From Bacteroidales bacterium (GTDB taxonomy: Bacteria > Bacteroidota > Bacteroidia > Bacteroidales > UBA932), in contig JAGCCD010000031.1 in assembly GCA_017651785.1 (NCBI GenBank), forward strand, positions 1 through 17,700: a stretch of 17,700 bases of DNA, written 5' to 3'. The translations under genes were made by a program, and so were the position numbers. Position 1 is the first letter of the stretch; every line of letters begins with the position of its first letter. Below are positions 7,258 through 15,753 of this stretch, one piece after another. The notes beneath the pieces are model-generated. The model was not told the origin of the DNA. It did no database searches and saw only the letters and a program-made list of their open reading frames with translations.

Positions 7258-9383
7258 AACTGATGTTTTCCCTGCTTGTCGCAGCCGCAATAAACGTAAT
7301 TCCCAAGCCCGCATCCGTGCAGGTGGGAGACGGCTTCTTTGACCTCACAAAATCTGGCGGACGAATGGAGTTCACCGTCAATCCGGCCTCAGGCATAGCC
7401 CCGGAGGGCTATACCCTGTCCGTCAGCGACAAAGGCGTAAAGGCGGTTGCCTCCGACGAGGCCGGCCTCTTCTACGCCCGTCAGACCCTGGGTCAGCTCA
7501 TCCAGCCGGGCGGCAAAATCCCCTTCGTGGAGATTCAGGACGCCCCCCGCTTTGCCTGGAGAGGCTTCCACGTAGACCCGTGCCGCCACTTCATGAGCAT
7601 AGAGGACGTCAAGAAGCAGATAGACATAATGAGCCGCTATAAGGTGAACGTGATGCACTGGCACCTTACGGACGACCAGGGCTGGCGCATAGAGATCAAG
7701 AAGTATCCCCGCCTGCAGGAGATAAGCGCCTGGCGCACCGAGTTCGACGGTACCGTATACGGCGGCTACTATACTCAGGAAGAGATAAAGGAAGTGGTGG
7801 CATATGCCGCAGAGCGCTTTGTCACCGTTGTCCCGGAGATAGAGATGCCCGGACACGCAATTTCCGCCATCAGGGCGTATCCCTGGCTCAGCTGCACCGG
7901 AGAGGAGGTAAAGACCTTCTACACCTGGGGCACCCCCAATATCTCCCTTTGCCCCGGCAAGGAGAGCACCTTCGAGTTCCTTGAAGACGTAATTAAAGAG
8001 GTGGTGGAGCTCTTCCCCTCCCAGTACATCCACATCGGCGGTGACGAATGCCGCAAAGACCGCTGGGAAAAATGCCCCCTCTGCCAGCAACGAATAGAGA
8101 ACGAGACCATTGTTGCCGACGACCGCGGCACTGCCGTAGAAAAGCTGCAGAGCTATGCAGTCCATCGTATGGAGGGCATCCTGGCAAAGTACGGCCGCAA
8201 GCTCATAGGCTGGGACGAGATCCTTGAAGGAGGCCTTTCGCCCCAGGCAACGGTTATGAGCTGGCGGGGCGAGTCCGGAGGCAAGAAAGCCGCAGCCGCA
8301 GGGCACGATGTTATAATGACTCCCAGCAGCGAAGGCATGTACTTCGACGCCTTCCAGGGAGACAGCAAGATTGAGCCTTCTACCATAGGCAACTACACCA
8401 CCCTTGAGAAAGTATACAACTACGACCCCGTTCCCGCGGAACTCAAGGCCGCCGGCAAAGCGCACCACGTGATAGGCGTCCAGTGCAACAACTGGTCGGA
8501 GTATATGTACGAGCCCTGGCAGAGGTACTATATGCTCTTCCCCCGTGCCTTCGCGCTGGCAGAAATAGCATGGAGCAGCCCCGACGGCAAAGACTTCAGT
8601 GACTTCTGCCGCAGGGTTGATGCTGCCTGCCAGACCCTGGACGAGATGGGCATCCCCTATCACATCCCCCTGCCCGAGCAACCCGGAGGGTCCTGCAACA
8701 ACCTGGTATTCATAGACAAATGCGTAGTGCCCTTCTGCACCACGCGCCTTGAGGAAATGGTCTGGACGCTCGACGGATCAGACCCCACTCCCAGGAGCCG
8801 CCGCTATATGTGGCCGATGGAATTCACAGAAGACGCAACCCTTAAGATTGCCACGCTCACCGCTTACGGCAAGCTGAGCCCAATACGCACCATCAACATC
8901 AGGAAGATGGCGCCGCTCCCCGCAAGCGAGCCCGAGCCCATGAAGGTCCGCCGGGCAGACGGCCGCTTCCTGTCCAGCGCAGACTTCGGGGACGCAGAAT
9001 GGAAGGAGATTCAGGTAGAACGCCTGAGGGACATCGTTTCCCTTGAGCCCTACGACCGCAACCTTCCGGACTCAACCCGCTTCTTCGCCGCCTGGGCCGA
9101 GGGCAGTTTCAAGGTGTCAGACACAGCCGTATACCGCTTCAGCTCAGACTGCGACGAAGTCTGGATAGACGACATCAAACTGATAGACAATTCATCCGCG
9201 CCAGTCAAACGCTACTCCAGCCAGGATGCCGAACTTGCCCTTGAGAAGGGCTGGCACAGCTTCCGTATGCTATACATTTTCAATATAAAGGGCGGCTGGA
9301 ACCCCTTGCGTAACAAATCAGACATTTCCATACGCAAGGCGGGCGACTCTGAATGGAAAAATATTAAAGTATACCACTTATGA
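7254..9383 (+). CDS. GH20 beta-N-acetylhexosaminidase with chitobiase-like and PA14-like C-terminal domains
   Basis: This 709-residue enzyme removes terminal beta-linked GlcNAc or GalNAc by substrate-assisted catalysis. A short hydrophobic N-terminus (MKLMFSLLVAAA) is a likely signal peptide with cleavage just before INVIPKP, the normal beginning of the GH20b domain. The catalytic barrel runs from about residue 98 to 460, with WRGFHVDPCRHF, HWHLTDDQGWRIEIK, and the catalytic pair Asp264-Glu265 in HIGGDEC. Residues about 481-560 (WTLDGSDPTP and after) resemble the chitobiase/Fn3-associated C-terminal domain, and about 562-709 resemble a PA14-type carbohydrate-binding domain (FAAWAEGSFKV, then WIDDIKLID). 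Its ATG overlaps the preceding stop as ATGA, so translation is probably coupled to the glucosaminidase-phosphatase gene. No lipobox is seen; it is probably periplasmic. Confidence 0.95.
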   Translation: MKLMFSLLVAAAINVIPKPASVQVGDGFFDLTKSGGRMEFTVNPASGIAPEGYTLSVSDKGVKAVASDEAGLFYARQTLGQLIQPGGKIPFVEIQDAPRFAWRGFHVDPCRHFMSIEDVKKQIDIMSRYKVNVMHWHLTDDQGWRIEIKKYPRLQEISAWRTEFDGTVYGGYYTQEEIKEVVAYAAERFVTVVPEIEMPGHAISAIRAYPWLSCTGEEVKTFYTWGTPNISLCPGKESTFEFLEDVIKEVVELFPSQYIHIGGDECRKDRWEKCPLCQQRIENETIVADDRGTAVEKLQSYAVHRMEGILAKYGRKLIGWDEILEGGLSPQATVMSWRGESGGKKAAAAGHDVIMTPSSEGMYFDAFQGDSKIEPSTIGNYTTLEKVYNYDPVPAELKAAGKAHHVIGVQCNNWSEYMYEPWQRYYMLFPRAFALAEIAWSSPDGKDFSDFCRRVDAACQTLDEMGIPYHIPLPEQPGGSCNNLVFIDKCVVPFCTTRLEEMVWTLDGSDPTPRSRRYMWPMEFTEDATLKIATLTAYGKLSPIRTINIRKMAPLPASEPEPMKVRRADGRFLSSADFGDAEWKEIQVERLRDIVSLEPYDRNLPDSTRFFAAWAEGSFKVSDTAVYRFSSDCDEVWIDDIKLIDNSSAPVKRYSSQDAELALEKGWHSFRMLYIFNIKGGWNPLRNKSDISIRKAGDSEWKNIKVYHL
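9380..9383 (+). other. ATGA stop/start overlap (GH20 to GH18)
   Basis: This is the second consecutive four-base overlap. The three hydrolase genes thus form one translationally coupled block inside the longer operon. Confidence 0.8.
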
Positions 9384-10603
9384 TTAAGAAGTTATTCATT
9401 ATGGCGGCTCTTGCCTCCGCACTCTTCGCGGCATATTCCTGCGGCAAACCGTCGGTAGACGTCCCCCCTCCGCCGGAAAAGAAGACGGCGGCCCCCGAGG
9501 ACCAGCCTGGCGAGGAAGGCGACGAAGGCGAACAGACAACCACAGGTGGAACCCTGTGCACGGACATAGGCCAGACGCCCATCATCCTGGCATATTATAC
9601 CGAGTATAACGAGAGGGTGCCGGATCCCACCCTTGTCACACACATCAACTACGCCCACGGCAGGTTCAAGAACCCCAAGACCGGAGACGGCGGCATAGTT
9701 ATCACGGAGTCCAAGCAGGTTCCCATAAAGAAAGTAATCGCGCTCAAGGAGAAGAACCCCAGGCTCAAGGTGCAGCTGATGATAGGCGGCTGGGGCGCTC
9801 ACGCCGACGGCTTCTCGATGATGGCGCGGGACGCCGGCAAGCGCGCAGAGTTCTGCCATTCCGTAAAGACCCTGCTTGACCAGCATCAGCTTGACGGTGT
9901 AGACATAGACTGGGAGTATCCCACACAGAGCGCGGACAACGAGACCGGCTGCGACCCTTCAGACACCAAGAACTTCAACATAGTCCTCAAGCAGCTCCGT
10001 GACTCCCTGGGCACAGGCAAGATCATATCCTTCGCATCGTCGTCCAGCGCCAAATACGTAGACTGGGCCACCGCCATGAAGTATCTGGACTATGTGAACG
10101 TGATGACCTACGACATGGGCGCCGCTCCCAAGGGCCACAATTCTCCTCTTTACCGCAGTTCCACCTTCGACCAGCGCAGCTGCGACGAAAGCATAGAGCT
10201 TCACAAGAAAGGCGGCGTGCCACTCAACCGTCAGGTAATGGGCATCCCCTTCTACGGCAAGGCCGAGAAGAATCCCACTGCAGCCACCAAGATATTCGAA
10301 TACTCGGTAAAATACTACGAGATTCCCGACATACTGGAGAAGGGGCTCTACAAGGGCAAAGCGCTCGCCAGGCCCGTCACGCGCCGCTGGGAGTCCACCT
10401 CCAAAGTGCCATATCTGGTGGACGATTCCGGCAAGAACGTACTTTCCTACGACGACCCCGAGTCCATGACAGAAAAGGGCAAGTATGTGAAAGACAAGAA
10501 GATACTTGGCGCCATGTTCTGGGAATACCGCTACGACACCACGAACAAGGACCTTCTGAAGGCTCTCGTAAACGCCGTTTACGGCAAAGAGAGCGTACTC
10601 TGA
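9380..10603 (+). CDS. GH18 chitinase-like lipoprotein
   Basis: This 407-residue protein is predicted to cut beta-1,4 bonds next to GlcNAc inside a chain. The N-terminus MIKKLFIMAALASALFAAYSC carries a lipobox, so Cys21 should be lipidated and the protein membrane-anchored, probably at the outer membrane. A proline- and acid-rich linker follows (about 22-55), then the GH18 barrel. The signature DGVDIDWE is at 172-179, with Glu179 as catalytic acid; the earlier strand motif KVQLMIGGWG is also present, as are MTYDMG and the late FWEYRYD strand. All three catalytic-motif acids (Asp172, Asp175, Asp177) are in place, so it should be active. Family relatives include chitinases and endo-beta-N-acetylglucosaminidases acting on N-glycans; the sequence fits the chitinase side better but this is not certain. 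Its start overlaps the GH20 stop as ATGA. As the only endo-acting enzyme here, it likely makes the first cut. Confidence 0.93.
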   Translation: MIKKLFIMAALASALFAAYSCGKPSVDVPPPPEKKTAAPEDQPGEEGDEGEQTTTGGTLCTDIGQTPIILAYYTEYNERVPDPTLVTHINYAHGRFKNPKTGDGGIVITESKQVPIKKVIALKEKNPRLKVQLMIGGWGAHADGFSMMARDAGKRAEFCHSVKTLLDQHQLDGVDIDWEYPTQSADNETGCDPSDTKNFNIVLKQLRDSLGTGKIISFASSSSAKYVDWATAMKYLDYVNVMTYDMGAAPKGHNSPLYRSSTFDQRSCDESIELHKKGGVPLNRQVMGIPFYGKAEKNPTAATKIFEYSVKYYEIPDILEKGLYKGKALARPVTRRWESTSKVPYLVDDSGKNVLSYDDPESMTEKGKYVKDKKILGAMFWEYRYDTTNKDLLKALVNAVYGKESVL

Positions 10604-10644
10604 CTTCAACCAATAAACAACCAATAATAACCACTCTTTAATCG
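10604..10644 (+). promoter_or_regulatory. G-free AC-rich leader with 11-bp direct repeat before susC-like gene
   Basis: The 41-base gap contains a single G, its last base. The word CAACCAATAA occurs twice (10607-10616 and 10618-10627), an 11-base period, followed by TAACCAC. No TAnnTTTG box is present, so I see no separate promoter. An unstructured, A-rich leader of this kind is expected to favour translation of a highly expressed receptor; that role is inferred. Confidence 0.4.
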
Positions 10645-13600
10645 ATGAAACCTATCGTAGTCAACTGTCTAAGACTGGCTGCACTGTTTTGTCTCCTTCT
10701 CGGAGCCGGAAGCGCCGGCGCGTACGCACAGTCGCGCGGCTTTACGGTAAAGGGTAAGGTCATAGACAATCAGTCGCTGCCGGTCATCGGTGCAGGCGTT
10801 ACCATAAAGGGCACCAGCACCGGAGTTGCAACCGGAATGGACGGAGAGTTCTCCCTGGCCGTTCCGGGCGAGGGTACGGTACTCGAGGTATCGTCCCTTG
10901 GCTACGTCACCAAGGAGGTGAACGCAGCCAGGGGCGAAATGGTCATTGTCCTCGACGAGGACTCCGAGTCCATAGAAGCCACCGTTGTGGTGGCCTATGG
11001 CACCCAGACCAAGGCCACGGTTACCGGCGCTCTTACTACCATCGACTCAAAGGCCCTCGTTAAGGCGCCTGTAGCCGATGTCACCAACGTTCTCGCAGGT
11101 CAGATGCCCGGTGTTTCCACTATCCAGGAGACAGGTCAGCCGGGTGAAGACTATGCAAAGATCTACATCCGAGGAGCCAGCTCCCTGAGCGAAAGCGCCT
11201 CTTCTCCCCTCATTCTGGTAGACGGCGTCGAGCGTCCCCTCAACACTGTAGACCCCAACGAAATCGAGAGCCTGTCCATCCTCAAGGACGCCGCTTCAAC
11301 CGCGGTGTTCGGTGTGCGAGGCGCTAACGGCGTAATCATCGTCACCACCAAGCGCGGCGATGCCGGCAAGCCCAAGATTTCCGCAAGCTCCATCACCGGT
11401 CTGCAGATGCCGATGTCCTACATCAAGCAGAGCTCCGGTTACGACTTTGCGCGCTACTACAACGTATACCAGTGGAACGACGGCAAGGAAGACAAGAGCC
11501 TTTACTTCACTCCCGAGGCGCTTGAGGCCTACCGCACGAACTCCGACCCCATAATGTTCACAAACACCAACTGGAATGAGGAAATGTTCCGCAAGGCCTT
11601 CCTTCAGACCAAGAACAACGTCAACATCTCCGGCGGTTCGGACAAGGTGCGCTACTTCGTTTCCATGGGCTTCATGTACCAGAACGGTCTGCTCAAGCAG
11701 ATTCCAGGTGTTACGTACGACAACAACTACGCTTACAACCGTTATAACTACCGCGCCAACCTGGACTTCAAACTCACGGAGAGCACGGACATGAAGTTCA
11801 ACATCAGCGGCGTGATAGGCGACACCCAGGAGCCCTACACGGACAGGGACAACATCTGGACCCTCACAATGCTTTGGGCCCACCCCACCGGAAGCCCCGG
11901 CGTGCTGCCCGGAATGCCTTTCACCAGCGTATCTACCAGCGCGCTTCCTTCCGGTCTTACCAAGTGGAACGGCTGGGAATACTACTACTGGACGGGCTAC
12001 ACCAACAAGTACAAGACCACCCTGGGAATGGACATCAACCTTACCCAGAGGCTGGACTTCATAACCGAAGGCCTGAGCGTGGGCGTAAAGGGAAGCTACG
12101 ACACCTCGATGCAGATCACCAAGAAGCACACCGGCGGCAGCGGCCTTCACTATACGTTTGAATACGCCTCCTGGGCCGACGATTCCGGCCTGAGCATGAG
12201 CGATCCCGACTTCGACAAGACCTACGTGATCGACATTTCCGGCAGCGAGGCTCCCCTGAGCTACAGCGAATCTTCGGACGACGACAAGTCCTGGTACCTG
12301 GAAGGCCGTATCGACTACAGCCGCAGGTTCGCCGGCAAGCACGCAGTAAGCGCTCTGCTCCTTTACAACCAGAGCCGCGACTACTATCCCAGCCAGTACG
12401 TTTATCTGCCCCGCGGATACGTTGGCTTCGTAGGCCGTGTAACTTACGGATTCAAAGACAAATACCTCATCGACCTGAGTGCCGGTTACAACGGCTCGGA
12501 GAATTTCGCCCCCGGCAAGACCCGTTACGGTTTCTTCCCTTCAATCTCTCTCGGTTGGGTTGTGTCCGAAGAACCCTGGGTAAAGAAGGCAGGCTGGATC
12601 GACTATCTCAAACTCCGCGCATCAGCCGGTAAGGTCGGTAGCGACCTCGGCACCTCCGCCCGCTTCATGTACATGCAGGGCGTGTGGAGCGAATCCGGCA
12701 CTTACTACTTCGGTCCTTCCGGCACCGGTGGCGTTCCCCGCTACGAGATGGGCAAGCCCGGCAACGAGGGTGTCACCTGGGAAACCGCGGACAAGTATAA
12801 TGTGGGTATCGACTTCGAAGTCCTCCGCAAGAGGCTCCACTTCAGCGGAGACGTGTTCTACGAGCACCGCACCGGCATCCTCGTAAAGCCGAATTCACTC
12901 CCCGGCCTTATCGCCTTCACTCCCCAGAACATGAACATCGGCGTGGTTGACAACCGCGGTTATGAGATGGAAATCGGCTGGAGAGACCATAAGGGCGACT
13001 TCACCTACGACATCAACGCAAACGTAACCTTCGCCCGCAACAAGATCATCAACATGGACGAGGTTCCCGCAGAGATGCCTTACCAGAACCAGACAGGCGG
13101 CTCTACCCAGCGCCACCTTCTGTATCAGTTCGTGCGCCTGTACCAGAAGTCCGACTTCTACACCGACGAGAACGGCGTGCAGCGCCTGAATCCCGACCTG
13201 CCCCAGCCTTCAACCACCGTTTATCCCGGTGACTGCATGTACGCTGACATTGGCGGCAAGCTCGACGAGAACGGCAACCCCATGCCCGACGGAATAGTGG
13301 ACGGCCGCGACAAGATGTACACCGGTTTCCCCGACCGTCCCGAGTACGTGTTCGGTTCTAACTGGAAGTTCGGTTGGAAAGGCTTCAACCTGCAGCTCAA
13401 CTGGATAGCGGCGACCAATGTAAACCGCGTATGGAACGCCGACTACCGTATCCCGTTCACCAACTCCGGCCACCGCGGACTCCTGCAGATGTTCGCGGAG
13501 AACAGCTGGATAGACAACGACAACCCCTGGGCTCCCGGACGTGAAGACGGCACACTGCCCCGTTTCACAAAGACCAACTACCCCTGGAACTCCGAGGACT

Positions 13601-13845
13601 CCACCCTGTGGGTCGTCGATGCCAGCTACCTCCGTCTTAAGAGTGCCAGCTTCGGCTACACCTTCTCCCGCAACAAGTTCTTCGACAAGCTCGGCATAGG
13701 CAGCGTGGGCATAATGTTCACCGGCTACAACCTGCTCACCTTCTCCAGGATGACCCTGCAGGATCCTGAAGCCAAGTCCAGCGACTCCGATGGTACCTAT
13801 CCGCTCGTGAAGACCTACAACCTGGCCCTCAACATCAACTTCTAA
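10645..13845 (+). CDS. SusC/RagA-family TonB-dependent outer-membrane transporter
   Basis: At 1066 residues this is the full size of a SusC-type importer, which takes oligosaccharides across the outer membrane using energy from TonB-ExbBD. A signal peptide ends near AYA-Q (about residue 29). Next comes the carboxypeptidase-regulatory-like domain (about 34-105, VKGKVIDNQSLPVIGAGV), the TonB-box-like segment VVVAYGTQ (about 114-121), and the plug (about 125-240) with PLILVDGVERPLN and GANGVIIVTTKRG. The rest is the beta-barrel, ending in the aromatic-terminated strand YNLALNINF. The stretch around residue 630 (FFPSISLGWVVSEE) occurs once, which matters for comparison with the duplicated receptor at 15754. 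It is followed 12 bases later by its SusD partner. Specificity is inferred only from neighbours: GlcNAc/GlcN oligosaccharides. Confidence 0.97.
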   Translation: MKPIVVNCLRLAALFCLLLGAGSAGAYAQSRGFTVKGKVIDNQSLPVIGAGVTIKGTSTGVATGMDGEFSLAVPGEGTVLEVSSLGYVTKEVNAARGEMVIVLDEDSESIEATVVVAYGTQTKATVTGALTTIDSKALVKAPVADVTNVLAGQMPGVSTIQETGQPGEDYAKIYIRGASSLSESASSPLILVDGVERPLNTVDPNEIESLSILKDAASTAVFGVRGANGVIIVTTKRGDAGKPKISASSITGLQMPMSYIKQSSGYDFARYYNVYQWNDGKEDKSLYFTPEALEAYRTNSDPIMFTNTNWNEEMFRKAFLQTKNNVNISGGSDKVRYFVSMGFMYQNGLLKQIPGVTYDNNYAYNRYNYRANLDFKLTESTDMKFNISGVIGDTQEPYTDRDNIWTLTMLWAHPTGSPGVLPGMPFTSVSTSALPSGLTKWNGWEYYYWTGYTNKYKTTLGMDINLTQRLDFITEGLSVGVKGSYDTSMQITKKHTGGSGLHYTFEYASWADDSGLSMSDPDFDKTYVIDISGSEAPLSYSESSDDDKSWYLEGRIDYSRRFAGKHAVSALLLYNQSRDYYPSQYVYLPRGYVGFVGRVTYGFKDKYLIDLSAGYNGSENFAPGKTRYGFFPSISLGWVVSEEPWVKKAGWIDYLKLRASAGKVGSDLGTSARFMYMQGVWSESGTYYFGPSGTGGVPRYEMGKPGNEGVTWETADKYNVGIDFEVLRKRLHFSGDVFYEHRTGILVKPNSLPGLIAFTPQNMNIGVVDNRGYEMEIGWRDHKGDFTYDINANVTFARNKIINMDEVPAEMPYQNQTGGSTQRHLLYQFVRLYQKSDFYTDENGVQRLNPDLPQPSTTVYPGDCMYADIGGKLDENGNPMPDGIVDGRDKMYTGFPDRPEYVFGSNWKFGWKGFNLQLNWIAATNVNRVWNADYRIPFTNSGHRGLLQMFAENSWIDNDNPWAPGREDGTLPRFTKTNYPWNSEDSTLWVVDASYLRLKSASFGYTFSRNKFFDKLGIGSVGIMFTGYNLLTFSRMTLQDPEAKSSDSDGTYPLVKTYNLALNINF

Positions 13846-13857
13846 TACAGGCTCACA

Positions 13858-15738
13858 ATGAAAAGATTATTTGAAATACTGACCGTTGCCGCGCTGGTAG
13901 CCGGCATGGCCGCTTGTGAGAGCCTCAAACTCGGCGACGAGGGCCTGAGCAAGGCTCCGGAGTCTTCCGGCGCCACCCTGGACACCCTGTTCGCAACACT
14001 CAAGGACGCAGACAAGGTTCTTGCTTCGGCATATTATTATCTCCCCTACGGTCTCATCTCCGACTTCGACTCAAAGATGGGCAAGGATATCGTAGAGTCC
14101 ATCACGGACCACTTCGTATCCAACAAGCACACCGAGGGAGACGGCCCCAACGACCTTTATTATACTGGCGCGCTCGGTCCCAACATTTCCGGTGACGCCG
14201 CAGGCGGCGAGACTTACCGCTTCGGCAGCGAGAAAGACTACACCGCAATACGCTACGGCTGGCTCTTCCTCGAGAATGCGGACAACATCCCCGACGCAGA
14301 CCCCGTACAGCTTGCGCGCAAGAAGGCTGAGGCAAAGATGTGCATCGCCATAGCATACGCCAACATGGTGCGCTATCTTGGCGGCGTACCCATCATAGAC
14401 CACGCAATCCGCACAGACGAGGAGATGGTCTATCCCCGCGCAACCTTCAAGGAGACCGTGGATTACATCGTAGGACTCTGCGACGAGGCCGCCAAGGATC
14501 TCCCCTGGTACGTTACCGGATCAGAGGACGGACGCCTCACCAAAGCCGCAGCGCTTGGTCTGAAGCTCCGCATACTCTGCTTCGCCGCGTCTCCTACGTT
14601 CAACTCAGATACGCCCTGGCACAGCTCTGCCGCAGACTGGGAGAGCATGGGCAAATACGTCCGCTACGGCGAGAAATACGACAAGGGACTCTGGGACGCC
14701 GCAAAGAGAGCGGCCGACGAGTTTATGACCGAATGGAACGCAGGCGGCTTCTATGCGCTGGTCCAGGCAACTCCCACGGGTGTTGACGCGGTTAGCGGAG
14801 AAACCATTACCCTCCCCGCCGACTACCGTCTCGCTTTCCGCAAGTCCTATCGCGACCGCGGTACCACAGAGACCATAATCTCCGTGCGCAAGAGCAACAG
14901 CACCAGCTACCACAACAGCAATATGGACCTGCAGGACGACTTCGGCTGCGGCGGAACGCTCAACTACGTGAACAAGTTCCCCTACGCAGACGGCACCCCG
15001 TTCCCCGAGGACTTCGACTGGAGCAGGCCTTCCGCTCAGGGTGCAGAACGCAATCCTTTCTTTATGGCCGATCCCAACGGAGACCTGAAGGTAGACAACG
15101 CCCTGTTTATGGAGACCCGCGACCCCCGTCTGTACGAGACACTCTGCGTTCCCGGAGATCTCTGGAAGAACGGTGTGGTGGGCGCCACTTACACCAACGC
15201 CAAGAGCCCCAACTTCCAGGACGGCGGCACAGGCTTCCTGCAGATGAAGTTCATTTATCAGACAGATGCCGACCGCAACATACCTCCCCACTGGTGCCTG
15301 ATGCGCCTTGCAGAGGTGCTTCTCAACGCTGCCGAGGCCTATAACGAGGCCGACGGCGGTCCTTCAGACAAGGCATACCAGTGGCTCAACTCCGTCCGCG
15401 AGCGCGTGGGACTTCCCGGCGTGGCGGAAGGGATGAACAAGGAGCAGTTCCGTAACGCCCTCATACTCGAACGCGAGCTTGAATTCGGCTTCGAGGAAGT
15501 GCGCTGGTTCGATATGGTGCGCTGGGGGCTCACTTCCGCCTTCACCACCAAGCTCAAGGCTCTGGATGTAACCGGCAACAAGCAGAAGAACGCCACTTCG
15601 TTCACGTTCGTCGTAAAGGACGCCTACCCTCCCAGGGTATGGTACAACACCTGGGACACCAAGTGGTATCTCGCTCCCATCCCCGCCATTGAGATCAACA
15701 AGGGGTACGGAATGACTCAGAATCCGGGTTGGAACTAA
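13858..15738 (+). CDS. SusD/RagB-family surface glycan-binding lipoprotein
   Basis: This 626-residue protein is the lid-like partner of the preceding SusC and should capture oligosaccharide at the cell surface. The signal sequence MKRLFEILTVAALVAGMAAC has a lipobox with Cys20 as lipidation site. Family features are the N-terminal helical TPR-like region with RYGWLFLENADNIPD and the AKMCIAIAYANMVRYLGGVP segment, and the C-terminal RagB/SusD region with MRLAEVLLNAAEAYNEADG, WLNSVRERVGLP and FGFEEVRWFDMVRWG. The length is somewhat above the common 500-600 range. Spacing of 12 bases from SusC and 15 to the next receptor supports one transcript. No ligand can be assigned from sequence alone. Confidence 0.97.
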   Translation: MKRLFEILTVAALVAGMAACESLKLGDEGLSKAPESSGATLDTLFATLKDADKVLASAYYYLPYGLISDFDSKMGKDIVESITDHFVSNKHTEGDGPNDLYYTGALGPNISGDAAGGETYRFGSEKDYTAIRYGWLFLENADNIPDADPVQLARKKAEAKMCIAIAYANMVRYLGGVPIIDHAIRTDEEMVYPRATFKETVDYIVGLCDEAAKDLPWYVTGSEDGRLTKAAALGLKLRILCFAASPTFNSDTPWHSSAADWESMGKYVRYGEKYDKGLWDAAKRAADEFMTEWNAGGFYALVQATPTGVDAVSGETITLPADYRLAFRKSYRDRGTTETIISVRKSNSTSYHNSNMDLQDDFGCGGTLNYVNKFPYADGTPFPEDFDWSRPSAQGAERNPFFMADPNGDLKVDNALFMETRDPRLYETLCVPGDLWKNGVVGATYTNAKSPNFQDGGTGFLQMKFIYQTDADRNIPPHWCLMRLAEVLLNAAEAYNEADGGPSDKAYQWLNSVRERVGLPGVAEGMNKEQFRNALILERELEFGFEEVRWFDMVRWGLTSAFTTKLKALDVTGNKQKNATSFTFVVKDAYPPRVWYNTWDTKWYLAPIPAIEINKGYGMTQNPGWN

Positions 15739-15753
15739 TAAAATTGCCCGAAG

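Noticed and set aside
6235..8681. Long open frames on the - strand opposite the fusion enzyme and GH20 genes (359 and 430 codons)
   Set aside because: They lie fully opposite well-supported genes, match no family I recognise, and arise because codons with G/C third positions leave few stops on the other strand. The same holds for - strand frames at 733-1608, 4948-5715, 11296-12342 and 14605-15291.
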